Origin: JAWVFM01 sp963841455
Lineage (GTDB): Bacteria; Actinomycetota; Thermoleophilia; Solirubrobacterales; 70-9
Length of the DNA: 64,000 nucleotides
NCBI GenBank assembly: GCA_963841455.1
Contig: CAWJCU010000003.1
Coordinates: 62,001-126,000 of the forward strand
Direction: 5' to 3'
Below the pieces are notes generated by a model. It saw nothing but the letters and a program-made list of their open reading frames with translations, ran no database searches and was not told the DNA's origin. Positions within the stretch are counted from its first letter, which is position 1. Each line of letters starts with the position of its first letter. Positions 50,016-57,821 of this stretch are shown piece by piece. Made by a program: the position numbers and the translations under genes.

Positions 50016-51657
50016 CTAGATGCGGTGCGCGATCGCCCTACGCAGGTGCTTGCTCATGTGGATGCGCCTCTGCGCCTTGTGCCGCACGACGTGGCCGTGC
50101 TTGACCTGGCGCTTGGGGGTCGCCGTCGGCGAAAGCACCTGGTTGACGTTCCCATCGCCGAATGTCGACAGGAACGCTGCCCCGAAGCTGCCGACGCCCT
50201 CGAGGAGCAGCGACTTCGCACCGGCGACCTGGCCGGGCGTGAACTGCGCGTTAGCCACCACCGGGCCCGCGGGCCCGCCGGCGCCCGCGACCGAGGTCGG
50301 GTTGCCGGGGACTCAGCGCACCCGCATCGTCGACGAGGCGGATGCTGCCGGTGGCGAAAGCACCGAACCGCTGATCGAGGCTGATCGACACGACTCCGGT
50401 CGAGGTGTTGAACGCGGTCGAGAACGCGTCTGGGCCTGTCGTGAACCCGTTTGCGAACGCACCCGAGTTGCCACCCGTCGGCAGACCTGCCTCGGGGTTG
50501 TTGCGCCCCGCCGGGGCGTTGATGCCGGTGACCACGGCGTTGTTCACATAACCGTTGACGAGGTACTCGCCGAGGTTCTGGCACCCCGGGGTCAACGGCA
50601 CCCGGACGGTGTTAGCGCCGACGATGTTCGCCGCCGTCAGCGCTGCCGCGCTCGAGCAACTGACGACGGGGTCGTCCGACGTCGTAATGACGAAATCGCC
50701 AGGGTTGTTGGCGTTCGGGCCGAGCGCCACGTTCTCGTCGAACGTGAAGTCGGCGAACGACTGGTCCGACGCCAGCGTCACCGCGATCAGGTCCGGGTTG
50801 TTGCCGAGCCCGCCCGTTCCGGGCGCCGTCGCCGACTCCCGTCCTGGGTTGGTCGTGGTCGCATCCGGCCTACCCTGGACACATCCGGGATCCATGTTCG
50901 CGCGCACCACCGGGTTCGGCGGCGGACCGGGTGAGCCGAGGGCGCCCGGCGCCGTGAACTTGACCGCGACGACGTTCCCAGAGAAGGTGACGTTGGCCGG
51001 GACGCCGGAGCTCGGGTGGACGACACCGTCTTGCGTCGTCGTGGTCCAGCAGGCGGCACTGGAGCCCGCCACCGCCACCTCCTGGTCCATCACGTAGTTG
51101 ACCGTCAGCGTCGCCTGGTTGATCGTGATGCCCGTCAGGTCCGGAGCGATCGAGAACCCACGGGTGCCGTTGTGGGTCGAGGATCCGCCGAGCGCCACCG
51201 AGTCGGGCAGGTTGCAGTACCCGTTCGCGACGTTCGCGACGGCGCAGGGGCCGCCGACGCCAGCCAGGCCGGGATTGCCGACCTGCACGAACGTGCGCTG
51301 CGTGGCGTCGATGTCGGTCGTCGACCACGTCGCGTTGGCGCAGGTCCCGTTCGCATCACGGGTTGCGCTATCGGCCGGAATCAGGGTGAAGAACGAGCTA
51401 TAGCCACCGACGAAGATCTGAGACGCGGTCGGCACGCTCGCGATCTGCTTGTCGAAGCAGACCTGGATCGTCGTCGCCCCCGTGCTCGAGTCGAAGCTCG
51501 TGATGTTGGCCGATCGAAGATCGGGGCGAAGGGTGGTCGTCCCTGGACTGGCTCCGGCCATCGCCGCTTGGGCCGAACCCGCCGCCAAGAGCGGGACCGC
51601 GACCGCCGCCACGGCGATCAGCAATCCGAATCGCGCGCTCCTACTTCGTTCCCGCAT
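50016..51657 (-). CDS. Secreted repeat-family protein, paralog 1, interrupted by a +1 frameshift
   Basis: The signal peptide is RERSRSARFGLLIAVAAVAV...AQAAMAG. The mature part has FDSSTGATTIQVCFDKQIASVP, HNGTRGFSIAPDLTGITINQATLTVNYV and TFDENVALGPNANNPGDFV, beta-rich blocks shared with the two intact paralogs, and a C-terminal tail QFTPGQVAGAKSLLL...LSPTATPKRQVKHGHVVRHK. One extra C at 50312 (GGGGACTCAG instead of GGGGATCAG as in paralog 2) shifts the frame; without it the protein has about 546 residues. ATG 51657 is preceded by AAGGGG and a shared promoter motif. Not similar to any family I can name; the blocks resemble bacterial immunoglobulin-like repeats. Confidence 0.72.
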
Positions 51658-51703
51658 GTGCAAAACCCCTTCGTTCGTGCCGATACGACGCCTTGAGGTC
51701 ACT

Positions 51704-51722
51704 CTTATAACACGAATCGGGG
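51704..51722 (-). promoter_or_regulatory. Shared promoter element, paralog 1
   Basis: CTTATAACACGAATCGGGG (plus-strand reading) lies 46-65 bases upstream of the start codon. On the minus strand it gives a TTATAA -10 with a GTTT box about 15 bases upstream. The same 19 bases occur before paralogs 2 and 4. Confidence 0.65.
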
Positions 51723-51756
51723 GGTGGAAACCGGCAATTGCTCCCCCGGAATAGCT

Positions 51757-51790
51757 ACGACCGCCGCGATCCGAAGACCGCGGCGGTCGT
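51757..51790 (-). terminator. Terminator hairpin of secreted paralog 2
   Basis: ACGACCGCCGCG (51757-51768) pairs with CGCGGCGGTCGT (51779-51790), a 12-bp perfect stem, 21 bases after the stop of paralog 2. It is virtually the same hairpin as after paralog 4. Confidence 0.75.
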
Positions 51791-51810
51791 TTAGCTGTGA
51801 GTCGTGTCGC

Positions 51811-53445
51811 CTAGCGGCCACGGAGGCGGTGGCGCACGGCCTTGTGCCAGACCACGTGGCCGTGCCTCACCTGGCGCTTGGCCGTCGCCGTCGGCGACAG
51901 CACCTGGTTGACGTTGTCGTCGCCGAATATCGAGTCGAACGCGGGCACGAAGCCGCTCGTGCCCAGCAGCTGCACCGACTTCGCGCCGGCCACTTGTCCG
52001 GGTGTGAACTGCGCGTTCGCCACCACCGGGCCGGCCGGCCCGCCGGCGCCCGCGACCGAGGTCGGGTTGCCGGGGATCAGCGCGCCCGCGTCGTCGACCA
52101 GTCGGATCGACCCGGTGTTGAACGCGCTGAACCGCTGGTCGAGGTTGATGGTGACCACTCCGGTCGAGGCGTTGAAGGCGGTCGAGTACGCGTCCGGGCC
52201 CGTCGTGAACCCGTTCGCGAACGCGCCCGAGTTGCTGCCCGTCGGCACGCCCGCCTGGGGGTTGGGCCGCCCGGGCGGCCCAACCGTGCTCGTGACCACG
52301 GAGTCGTTGACGTAGCCCCAGACGAGGTATTCGCCGCGGTCCGTGCCGCAGGCGCCTGGGCCGATACCGGTGAAGGCGTCCAGCGGCACCCGCACCGTGT
52401 TGCCGGCGACGATGTCGGCCCCCGACAGCGCCAGATTGTGGGTGCAGGTAATGACCGGGTCATCAGAGGTCGCGACGATGAAGTCGCCGGGGTTGTTGGC
52501 GTTCGGGCCGAGGCTCACGTTCTCATCGAACGTGAAGTCGGCGTAGCTCTGGTCGTCAGCCAAGGTGACGGCGATCAGGTCCGGGTTGTTCGAGACCCCG
52601 CCCGTACCGGAGGCCGTCGCCGACTCCCGCGAGGGGTTGAGGGTGCTCGCGTCCGGGCGGCCCTGCACGCACTGCGGGCCGACCTGGGCGCGCACAACCG
52701 GGTTCGGCGGCGGACCGGGGTTGCCGAGGGCGCCCGGCGCCGTGAACTTGACCGCGACGACATCCCCCGAGAAGGTGACGTTCGCCGGGACGCCGGAGCT
52801 CGGGTGGACGATGCCGTCCAGCGTCGTCGTGGTCCAGCAGGCGGCAGTGGACGTCGCCACCGTCACCTGTTGGTCGAAAACGTAGTTGACGGTAAGGGTC
52901 GCCTGGTTGATCGTGATCCCGGTCAGGTCTGGAGCGATCGAGAACCCGCGCGTCCCGTTGTGGGTCGAGGAGCCGCCGAGCGCCACCGAGTCGGGAAGGT
53001 TGCAGTACCCGTTCGCGACGTTCGCCACCGCGCACGGACCGCCGATGCCCGCCAGTCCGGGGTTGCCCACCTGGACGAAGGTTCGCTGCGTCGGCTCGAT
53101 GACGGTCGTCGACCACGTGGCGTCGGCGCAGTTCGGGTTCGAGGCCCGGACCGCGTTGTCGGCGGGGATCAGGGTGAAGAACGAGCTGTATCCGCCGACG
53201 AAGATCTGGGATGCGGTCGGAACGCTCGCGATCGGCTTGTCGAAGCAGACCTCGATCGTCGCCACCCCTGTGCTCGGGTCGACGTTGGTGACGTTCGCCG
53301 AGCGAAGGTCGGGCCGAAGCGTCGTCGTGCCCGGGGGCGCTCCGGCCATCGCCGCATGGGCCGAGCCCGCCGCCAAGAGCGGGACCGCGATCGCCGCCAC
53401 GGCGATCAGAAGTCCGAATCGCGCGCTCCTACTTCGTTCCCGCAT
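51811..53445 (-). CDS. Secreted repeat-family protein, paralog 2
   Basis: 544 residues from the ATG at 53445, preceded by AAGGGG. It is intact and closely similar to paralog 1: signal peptide RERSRSARFGLLIAVAAIAV, then STGVATIEVCFDKPIASVP, HNGTRGFSIAPDLTG, FDENVSLGPNANNPGDFI and VRVPLDAFTGIGPGACGTD, and a C-terminal tail of QFTPGQVAGAKS and SPTATAKRQVRHGHVVWHK with extra basic residues. Several cysteine pairs and repeated Asn/Asp/Gly-rich turns suggest extracellular beta-sandwich domains with bound metal. The basic His-containing tail may bind a cell-wall polymer. No known function. Confidence 0.75.
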   Translation of the reverse strand: MRERSRSARFGLLIAVAAIAVPLLAAGSAHAAMAGAPPGTTTLRPDLRSANVTNVDPSTGVATIEVCFDKPIASVPTASQIFVGGYSSFFTLIPADNAVRASNPNCADATWSTTVIEPTQRTFVQVGNPGLAGIGGPCAVANVANGYCNLPDSVALGGSSTHNGTRGFSIAPDLTGITINQATLTVNYVFDQQVTVATSTAACWTTTTLDGIVHPSSGVPANVTFSGDVVAVKFTAPGALGNPGPPPNPVVRAQVGPQCVQGRPDASTLNPSRESATASGTGGVSNNPDLIAVTLADDQSYADFTFDENVSLGPNANNPGDFIVATSDDPVITCTHNLALSGADIVAGNTVRVPLDAFTGIGPGACGTDRGEYLVWGYVNDSVVTSTVGPPGRPNPQAGVPTGSNSGAFANGFTTGPDAYSTAFNASTGVVTINLDQRFSAFNTGSIRLVDDAGALIPGNPTSVAGAGGPAGPVVANAQFTPGQVAGAKSVQLLGTSGFVPAFDSIFGDDNVNQVLSPTATAKRQVRHGHVVWHKAVRHRLRGR

Positions 53446-53490
53446 GTGCCAAATCCCCTTCGTTCGTGCCGATACGACGGCTTCCAGGTG

Positions 53491-53509
53491 CTTATAACAC
53501 GAATCGGGG
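53491..53509 (-). promoter_or_regulatory. Shared promoter element, paralog 2
   Basis: The same 19-base sequence CTTATAACACGAATCGGGG occurs here, with a GTTTCT box 15 bases upstream of TTATAA on the minus strand, 46 bases before the start codon. Confidence 0.65.
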
Positions 53510-53634
53510 GTGAGAAACGAGCGATCTGGGGCGGATGCCCGGCGCACTAGCGCTCGGGGGCGGAGCGCAGTCGTCCGCGATGGACCGCGCGCGGCGCACT
53601 CTGACCCTCATGCGCCTGCTCGTCGCCCGGTGCC

Positions 53635-53950
53635 TCATGACGCGACCCCGTGCCTCGCCTGTCGCTTCGCCGTCGCAGCTGGCGCCAGGACCTGGTCGAT
53701 GTTCGGCCAGAAGGCGGGCGTCGCGGACGCGGCGCCCGGATCGGTCAGATCGCCCCCGAGGAACAGCGACTTCGCGCCCGCCACCTGACCGGGCGTGAAC
53801 TGCGCCCGGGCCCAACCGGGCCCGCGGGTCCGCCTGCGCCCGACACCGTGGTCGGGTTGGCCCCCGCCATCGCCGCATGGGCCGAGGTCGCGGCGACGAG
53901 CGCCGTGGGCGCCGCCCGCCAGCACGACAAGCAATTTGGAACGGACTTTA
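53635..53950 (-). pseudogene. Internal-deletion remnant of the secreted repeat family, paralog 3
   Basis: The remnant keeps part of the signal peptide (LVAATSAHAAMAG) and the extreme C-terminal region (VSGAGGPAGPV, QFTPGQVAGAKSLFL, LAPAATAKRQARHG) and has lost the roughly 1.4 kb between them. The junction AGANPTT/VSGAGG can be explained by recombination between the similar NPATT and GNPTTV segments present in paralog 4. A frame change follows the junction, so no full protein is made. A diverged promoter element (TTATAAAACGAGTCCGG) is at 53947-53963. Confidence 0.7.
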
Positions 53951-53996
53951 TAAAACGAGTCCGGACTCCGAAATCAGGCACTACCCCAAAAAAGAA

Positions 53997-54030
53997 ACGA
54001 CCGCCGCGATCCGAGGACCGCGGCGGTCGT
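53997..54030 (-). terminator. Terminator hairpin of secreted paralog 4
   Basis: ACGACCGCCGCG (53997-54008) and CGCGGCGGTCGT (54019-54030) form a 12-bp stem; on the minus strand it is followed by TTTCTTTTTTGGGG. It is the best terminator in the family, matching the stem after paralog 2. Confidence 0.85.
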
Positions 54031-54093
54031 CAAGAGCTCTGCCGTGGTGGCCGCCGCTCAAGGCGACGACCACCTACGGCTGAGTCGTACTAG

Positions 54094-55815
54094 CTACGAA
54101 CGAGCGGCCTTGGCAGCGCGCCTCTGCTGCTTGTTCGCGTGAACCTTGCCGTGCATCTTGTGACGCACAACGTGGCCGTGCTTGTGCTGGCGCTTGGCCG
54201 TCGCCGTCGGCGACAGGTCCTGGTCGACGTTGGCGTAGCCAGCGTTCGACGTGAACGCACCCTGGTCGAGCAGCAGCGACTTCGCGCCCGCAACCTGGCC
54301 GGGCGTGAACTGCGCGCTGGCGACGACCGGACCCGCAGGACCGCCAGCACCCGACACCGTGGTCGGGTTGCCGGGGATCAGCGCGCCCGCGTCATCGACG
54401 AGGTTGATGTCGCCGGTGACGAACGCGGCGAACCGCTGGTCGAGGCGGATGCCCACCACGCCGGTCGACGCGTTGAACGTGGTCGAGAACGCGTCGGGGC
54501 CCGCTGTGAACCCGTTCGCGAACGCGCCCGCGTTACCGCCGACCGGAACGCCGGACTCGGCGTTGCAGGCCGTCGTGGGGTCGACGACAGCTGGCGGGCC
54601 AGCCGCCGTCTGGGCGCACGCTGTACGCGTGCCCAGGCTCGCCGGTGTGACGACGCCGCGGTTGACGAAGCCCCACACCATGTACTCGTTGTTGTTTGCG
54701 CCACCACCAGTGCAGAGGCTGCCGGTGGAGGCAGTAGTGAGCGGCACGCGGACGGTGTTGCCACCGACGATGTCCGCGCCGGTGAGCGCCGCCAGGTGCG
54801 TGCACCCGACGAGCGAGTCGGAACCGACCACGGCGAAGTCACTGCCTGTGACCACGCCGTTGGGGGAGACCTTGTTGGCCTCCGGACCGAGGCTCACGTT
54901 CTCGTCGAACGTGAAATCGGCCGTCGTGCCGTCGTCCGAGAGCGTCACCGCGATGAGGTCCGGGTTGTTACCGAGTCCGCCGGTGCCCGGAGCGGCCGCG
55001 CTCATGATCGTCGTGTTGCCGAAGCCCTGAGTGGCCTCGAACACCGTGAAGAAATGCACGATGCCTTGGACGACAGGATTGCCCGGCGAGCCGAGCTGGC
55101 CCGCGCTGTACTTAACGCTGACGACGTTTCCTGAGGTCGTCACCGTGCCGGCACCGCCGGGGTTGGAGTTGATCGCGCCGTTTTGCAGCATCACCGCGAA
55201 CGCACCCGGTGCGGGGGATGCCGCGGCGACCGGCTCGTCCATGATGTAGTTGACGGTCAGAGTCGCCTGGTTGATTGTGATGCCCTCGAGGTCCGGGGCA
55301 ACCGCATGCCCGCGGGTCCCGTTGTGGCTGTTCGAGCCGTTGAGGGCGACCGAGTCCTCGAGGTTCAGCTGCCCGTTGGCAACGTTGGCCACCGCGCCGG
55401 AATCGGCCGTGACGTACGTCCGCTGCTGCGGGTCGAGGAAGGACGACGACCACACGACGTTCGCGCACGTCCCGTTCGCATCACGGGTCGCGCTATCGGC
55501 TGCCCGCTCCGCTGAGTCCCCGGGTACGTTGGGGCGAGGTGGCGAGCCAGTCGAGCGATAGCTGCCCGCGCGGAACAGGCTGGCGGTCGGGACGCTCGCG
55601 ATCTGCTTGTCGAAGCAGACCTGGATCGTCGTCGCGCCGGTGCTCGAGTCGAACTTCGTGATCTGCGCAGAACGCAGATCGGGCCGGAGGCCCGTTGTCG
55701 CCGGGTTCGCACCGGCCATCGCCGCATGGGCCTGGCCCGCTGCTGCCAGCGGAACCGCGACCGCCGCCAAGGCGATCAGCACTCTAAATCGAGCGCCTCT
55801 CTTTACTGCTTGCAT
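54094..55815 (-). CDS. Secreted repeat-family protein, paralog 4
   Basis: 573 residues from the ATG at 55815, preceded by GGAAGGGG. It is intact and the most diverged of the three full paralogs, with an insertion after the first 80 residues (RAGSYRSTGSPPRPNVPGDSA) and a long variable segment with GGGANNNEYMVWGFVN. It shares FDSSTGATTIQVCFDKQIASVP, FDENVSLGPEANKVSPNG, GAGGPAGPV and QFTPGQVAGAKS, and ends in a longer basic tail (KRQHKHGHVVRHKMHGKVHANKQQRR). The basic tail is conserved in all paralogs even where the loops change, so it is likely functional. Confidence 0.75.
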   Translation of the reverse strand: MQAVKRGARFRVLIALAAVAVPLAAAGQAHAAMAGANPATTGLRPDLRSAQITKFDSSTGATTIQVCFDKQIASVPTASLFRAGSYRSTGSPPRPNVPGDSAERAADSATRDANGTCANVVWSSSFLDPQQRTYVTADSGAVANVANGQLNLEDSVALNGSNSHNGTRGHAVAPDLEGITINQATLTVNYIMDEPVAAASPAPGAFAVMLQNGAINSNPGGAGTVTTSGNVVSVKYSAGQLGSPGNPVVQGIVHFFTVFEATQGFGNTTIMSAAAPGTGGLGNNPDLIAVTLSDDGTTADFTFDENVSLGPEANKVSPNGVVTGSDFAVVGSDSLVGCTHLAALTGADIVGGNTVRVPLTTASTGSLCTGGGANNNEYMVWGFVNRGVVTPASLGTRTACAQTAAGPPAVVDPTTACNAESGVPVGGNAGAFANGFTAGPDAFSTTFNASTGVVGIRLDQRFAAFVTGDINLVDDAGALIPGNPTTVSGAGGPAGPVVASAQFTPGQVAGAKSLLLDQGAFTSNAGYANVDQDLSPTATAKRQHKHGHVVRHKMHGKVHANKQQRRAAKAARS

Positions 55816-55883
55816 CTGGGGAATCCCCTTCCAATCGTGCGAGCACGCCCGGGGACCCCGGATGGCACTCGCGGTTTTGCGGA

Positions 55884-55902
55884 CTTATAACACGAATCGG
55901 GG
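55884..55902 (-). promoter_or_regulatory. Shared promoter element, paralog 4
   Basis: CTTATAACACGAATCGGGG again, with GTTTTC 15 bases before TTATAA on the minus strand. It lies 69 bases before the start codon, and is identical to the elements of paralogs 1 and 2 although the coding regions have diverged. Confidence 0.65.
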
Positions 55903-55979
55903 CGCGAAAACACACAGCCTGCGCCGAATCCGTTCTCCCTGCTCAACGCTGTAATTCCTCAGCCGAAGTAGTTAGCGGC

Positions 55980-56030
55980 GGGCATCGAACCTGGACTCCC
56001 GCCAGTCCGCCAAAGCGGTTATAGCACATG
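55980..56030. other. Hairpin-rich spacer between the repeat family and the delta-60 genes
   Basis: Read on the minus strand, GGCGGG-N15-CCCGCC and CCGC-TTTG-GCGG form two adjacent hairpins. A GTTCGA word lies inside, but the rest does not form a tRNA. It follows the delta-60 gene that ends at 56063 and may act as its terminator. The remaining bases from 55903 to 55979 show nothing recognisable. Confidence 0.4.
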
Positions 56031-56062
56031 CGTTCGCCTCGGGGCGGCGGAGCCGACGGCGC

Positions 56063-57787
56063 TCAGCCCTTCGGAACGAGCGTGATCTTCTGCTTCGCCG
56101 TGGCCTTGCCGCCCGCGCCGTCGGTGAGCTTCAGCGTGAGCTTCGTCGCAGTCGGCCCGAGCTTCTTCAGGAGCTTCCGGTTCGCCTTGCTCAGCTTCAC
56201 CTTCACGACCGTCTTGCCCTTCGCCGCCAGGCTCGCTGAGAAGGAGGCGAACTTGACCTTCTTTTTCTTCGCGGCGACCCTCTTCTGGGAGACGATGCTG
56301 CCCTTGGCCTGGACCGCGAACGAGTTCTTGTTGACAAGCTTCAGCTTGCCCTTGCCCTTCTTGATCGTGAGCTTCCTGCCGGCGGCGCTGACCTTCGGAT
56401 TCTTCGGGTTGAGCGTGGCCGGCGGGCCACCGCACATCGCCTTGCTCGGCTTCGGGGCCGCGCCGAAGCCCTCGTAGCGGCCGACGAGCCCGTCAACGGC
56501 GTTGCCGTTCAGGTCGAGGTCGGCGCCGGCGACCAGGATGCGACCGGAGGAGTCGATCGCGAGCCCGCGACCCTCGGCGCCATCGCCCGTGAAGGGCCCG
56601 CTCGTGAAGAACGCCTGGGCGCCGTTGGTATTCAATCCCCAGACACCGATCTCGGCCAGGCCCGAGTCCTGATAGCGCCCGGCCCCGATCACCCGGTCGC
56701 CGCCGGAGATGCCTACGCCCCTCGCGCCCACCGGCGAACCGATCGAGTTTAGGCTCGCCGAGGGCAGCGTCGCGACGCCACCGGACCCGAATCCGGCCTG
56801 CGGCTTTCCGGCGCACGTGAGGCGAACGAAGAGCGCCTGGCGCCGGACGTCCTGGGTGTCCCAGCCGGCGGCGGCGATGCCTCCCGCCGGATCGAGGACG
56901 GTGGCGTTGAGAGTGGTGTTGGCGCCGCTGACCGGATGGAAGTACCAGTAGACGCCGGGCGTGTTCGTGCCCGCCGGGGTCGACGCGCCGCCGAAGCTCG
57001 TGTCGAGAGCGCCCTTCGAGGTCAGCCGCGCCGCGAACGCGTTCACGACCTGGTGGGCGGCCGGCCCGACGGCGCCCGAGATAACGATCTTCGAGTCCTG
57101 CTGCACCGCGACGGACTTGGCGCTCGAGTCTTGCCCGAGGTCCACGATGGCGCCACCGCCCGAGCCGAAGCTGTTGTCGAGCTTGCCCGTTGAGTCGAGG
57201 CGAATCACCGCGATACGCCTGAAGGTGTCTGCGCCGCGGACGTCGCCCGCGGCGACGACGGTGCCGTTGGGCCCGAGCCCGACGCCGAGCACGCGCCCGG
57301 TCGGCACGGTCTTGAGGACGCCCGCGGACCCGAACCTCGAGTCGGGCTTGCCCTTGTCGGTCAGGCGGGCGACGAGCATTCCGCCGCTGCCACAGAACGA
57401 CGTCGGCTGGGAGCAATTGTCGCCGGCGACGACGATGCCGCCGTCGCCCTGGATCGCGACCGCGTTGAGCTCTCCCGCGCCAATGCTGGCGACGCCGCCG
57501 GAGCCGAAGCTCTTGTCGAGGCTGCCTTTGTCGTCGAACTTAACGACAAGCGTGTTGGCGCCGGCGGTTCCGACTGCGATCGCGCTCCCGTCGGGCTCCG
57601 CGGCGACGGCGTTGAGCGCCGTACCCGCGCCGAGCTTCGCGAAGCCGGCCGAGCCGTAGCCGGAGTCGAGTCCGCCCGCTGCCGCGAGGGCGCTCGGCGC
57701 CGACCCGAGAAGGGCAGCCGTGACAACGGCCAACGCGACCAGCGCCGGCCGGCGCCGCGACGTCCCGCTTCGGGTCTCCGCCCCCAT
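56063..57787 (-). CDS. Secreted delta-60 repeat protein, intact copy
   Basis: 574 residues with a signal peptide (LVALAVVTAALLGSAPSALA). About seven repeats of the delta-60 type follow, recognisable by motifs such as LDKSFGSGGVASIG, SVAVQQDSKIVISGA, RFGSAGVLKTV and SGGDRVIGAGRYQDSG; these form a beta-propeller-like domain. The C-terminal 130 residues are Lys-rich, with an Ig-like layout (ARRKLTIKKGKGKLKL-like). The family is common in secreted bacterial proteins of unknown role. The ATG follows TAAGCT (57797-57802) by 9 bases. Confidence 0.75.
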   Translation of the reverse strand: MGAETRSGTSRRRPALVALAVVTAALLGSAPSALAAAGGLDSGYGSAGFAKLGAGTALNAVAAEPDGSAIAVGTAGANTLVVKFDDKGSLDKSFGSGGVASIGAGELNAVAIQGDGGIVVAGDNCSQPTSFCGSGGMLVARLTDKGKPDSRFGSAGVLKTVPTGRVLGVGLGPNGTVVAAGDVRGADTFRRIAVIRLDSTGKLDNSFGSGGGAIVDLGQDSSAKSVAVQQDSKIVISGAVGPAAHQVVNAFAARLTSKGALDTSFGGASTPAGTNTPGVYWYFHPVSGANTTLNATVLDPAGGIAAAGWDTQDVRRQALFVRLTCAGKPQAGFGSGGVATLPSASLNSIGSPVGARGVGISGGDRVIGAGRYQDSGLAEIGVWGLNTNGAQAFFTSGPFTGDGAEGRGLAIDSSGRILVAGADLDLNGNAVDGLVGRYEGFGAAPKPSKAMCGGPPATLNPKNPKVSAAGRKLTIKKGKGKLKLVNKNSFAVQAKGSIVSQKRVAAKKKKVKFASFSASLAAKGKTVVKVKLSKANRKLLKKLGPTATKLTLKLTDGAGGKATAKQKITLVPKG

Positions 57788-57821
57788 CGGCGCGGGAGCT
57801 TATCGCTCCGCGGCGGGTACG

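Noticed and set aside
55980..56030. tRNA-like segment with a GTTCGA word
   Set aside because: The proposed T-arm pairs poorly (two mismatches) and no matching 5' acceptor strand or anticodon arm is present.
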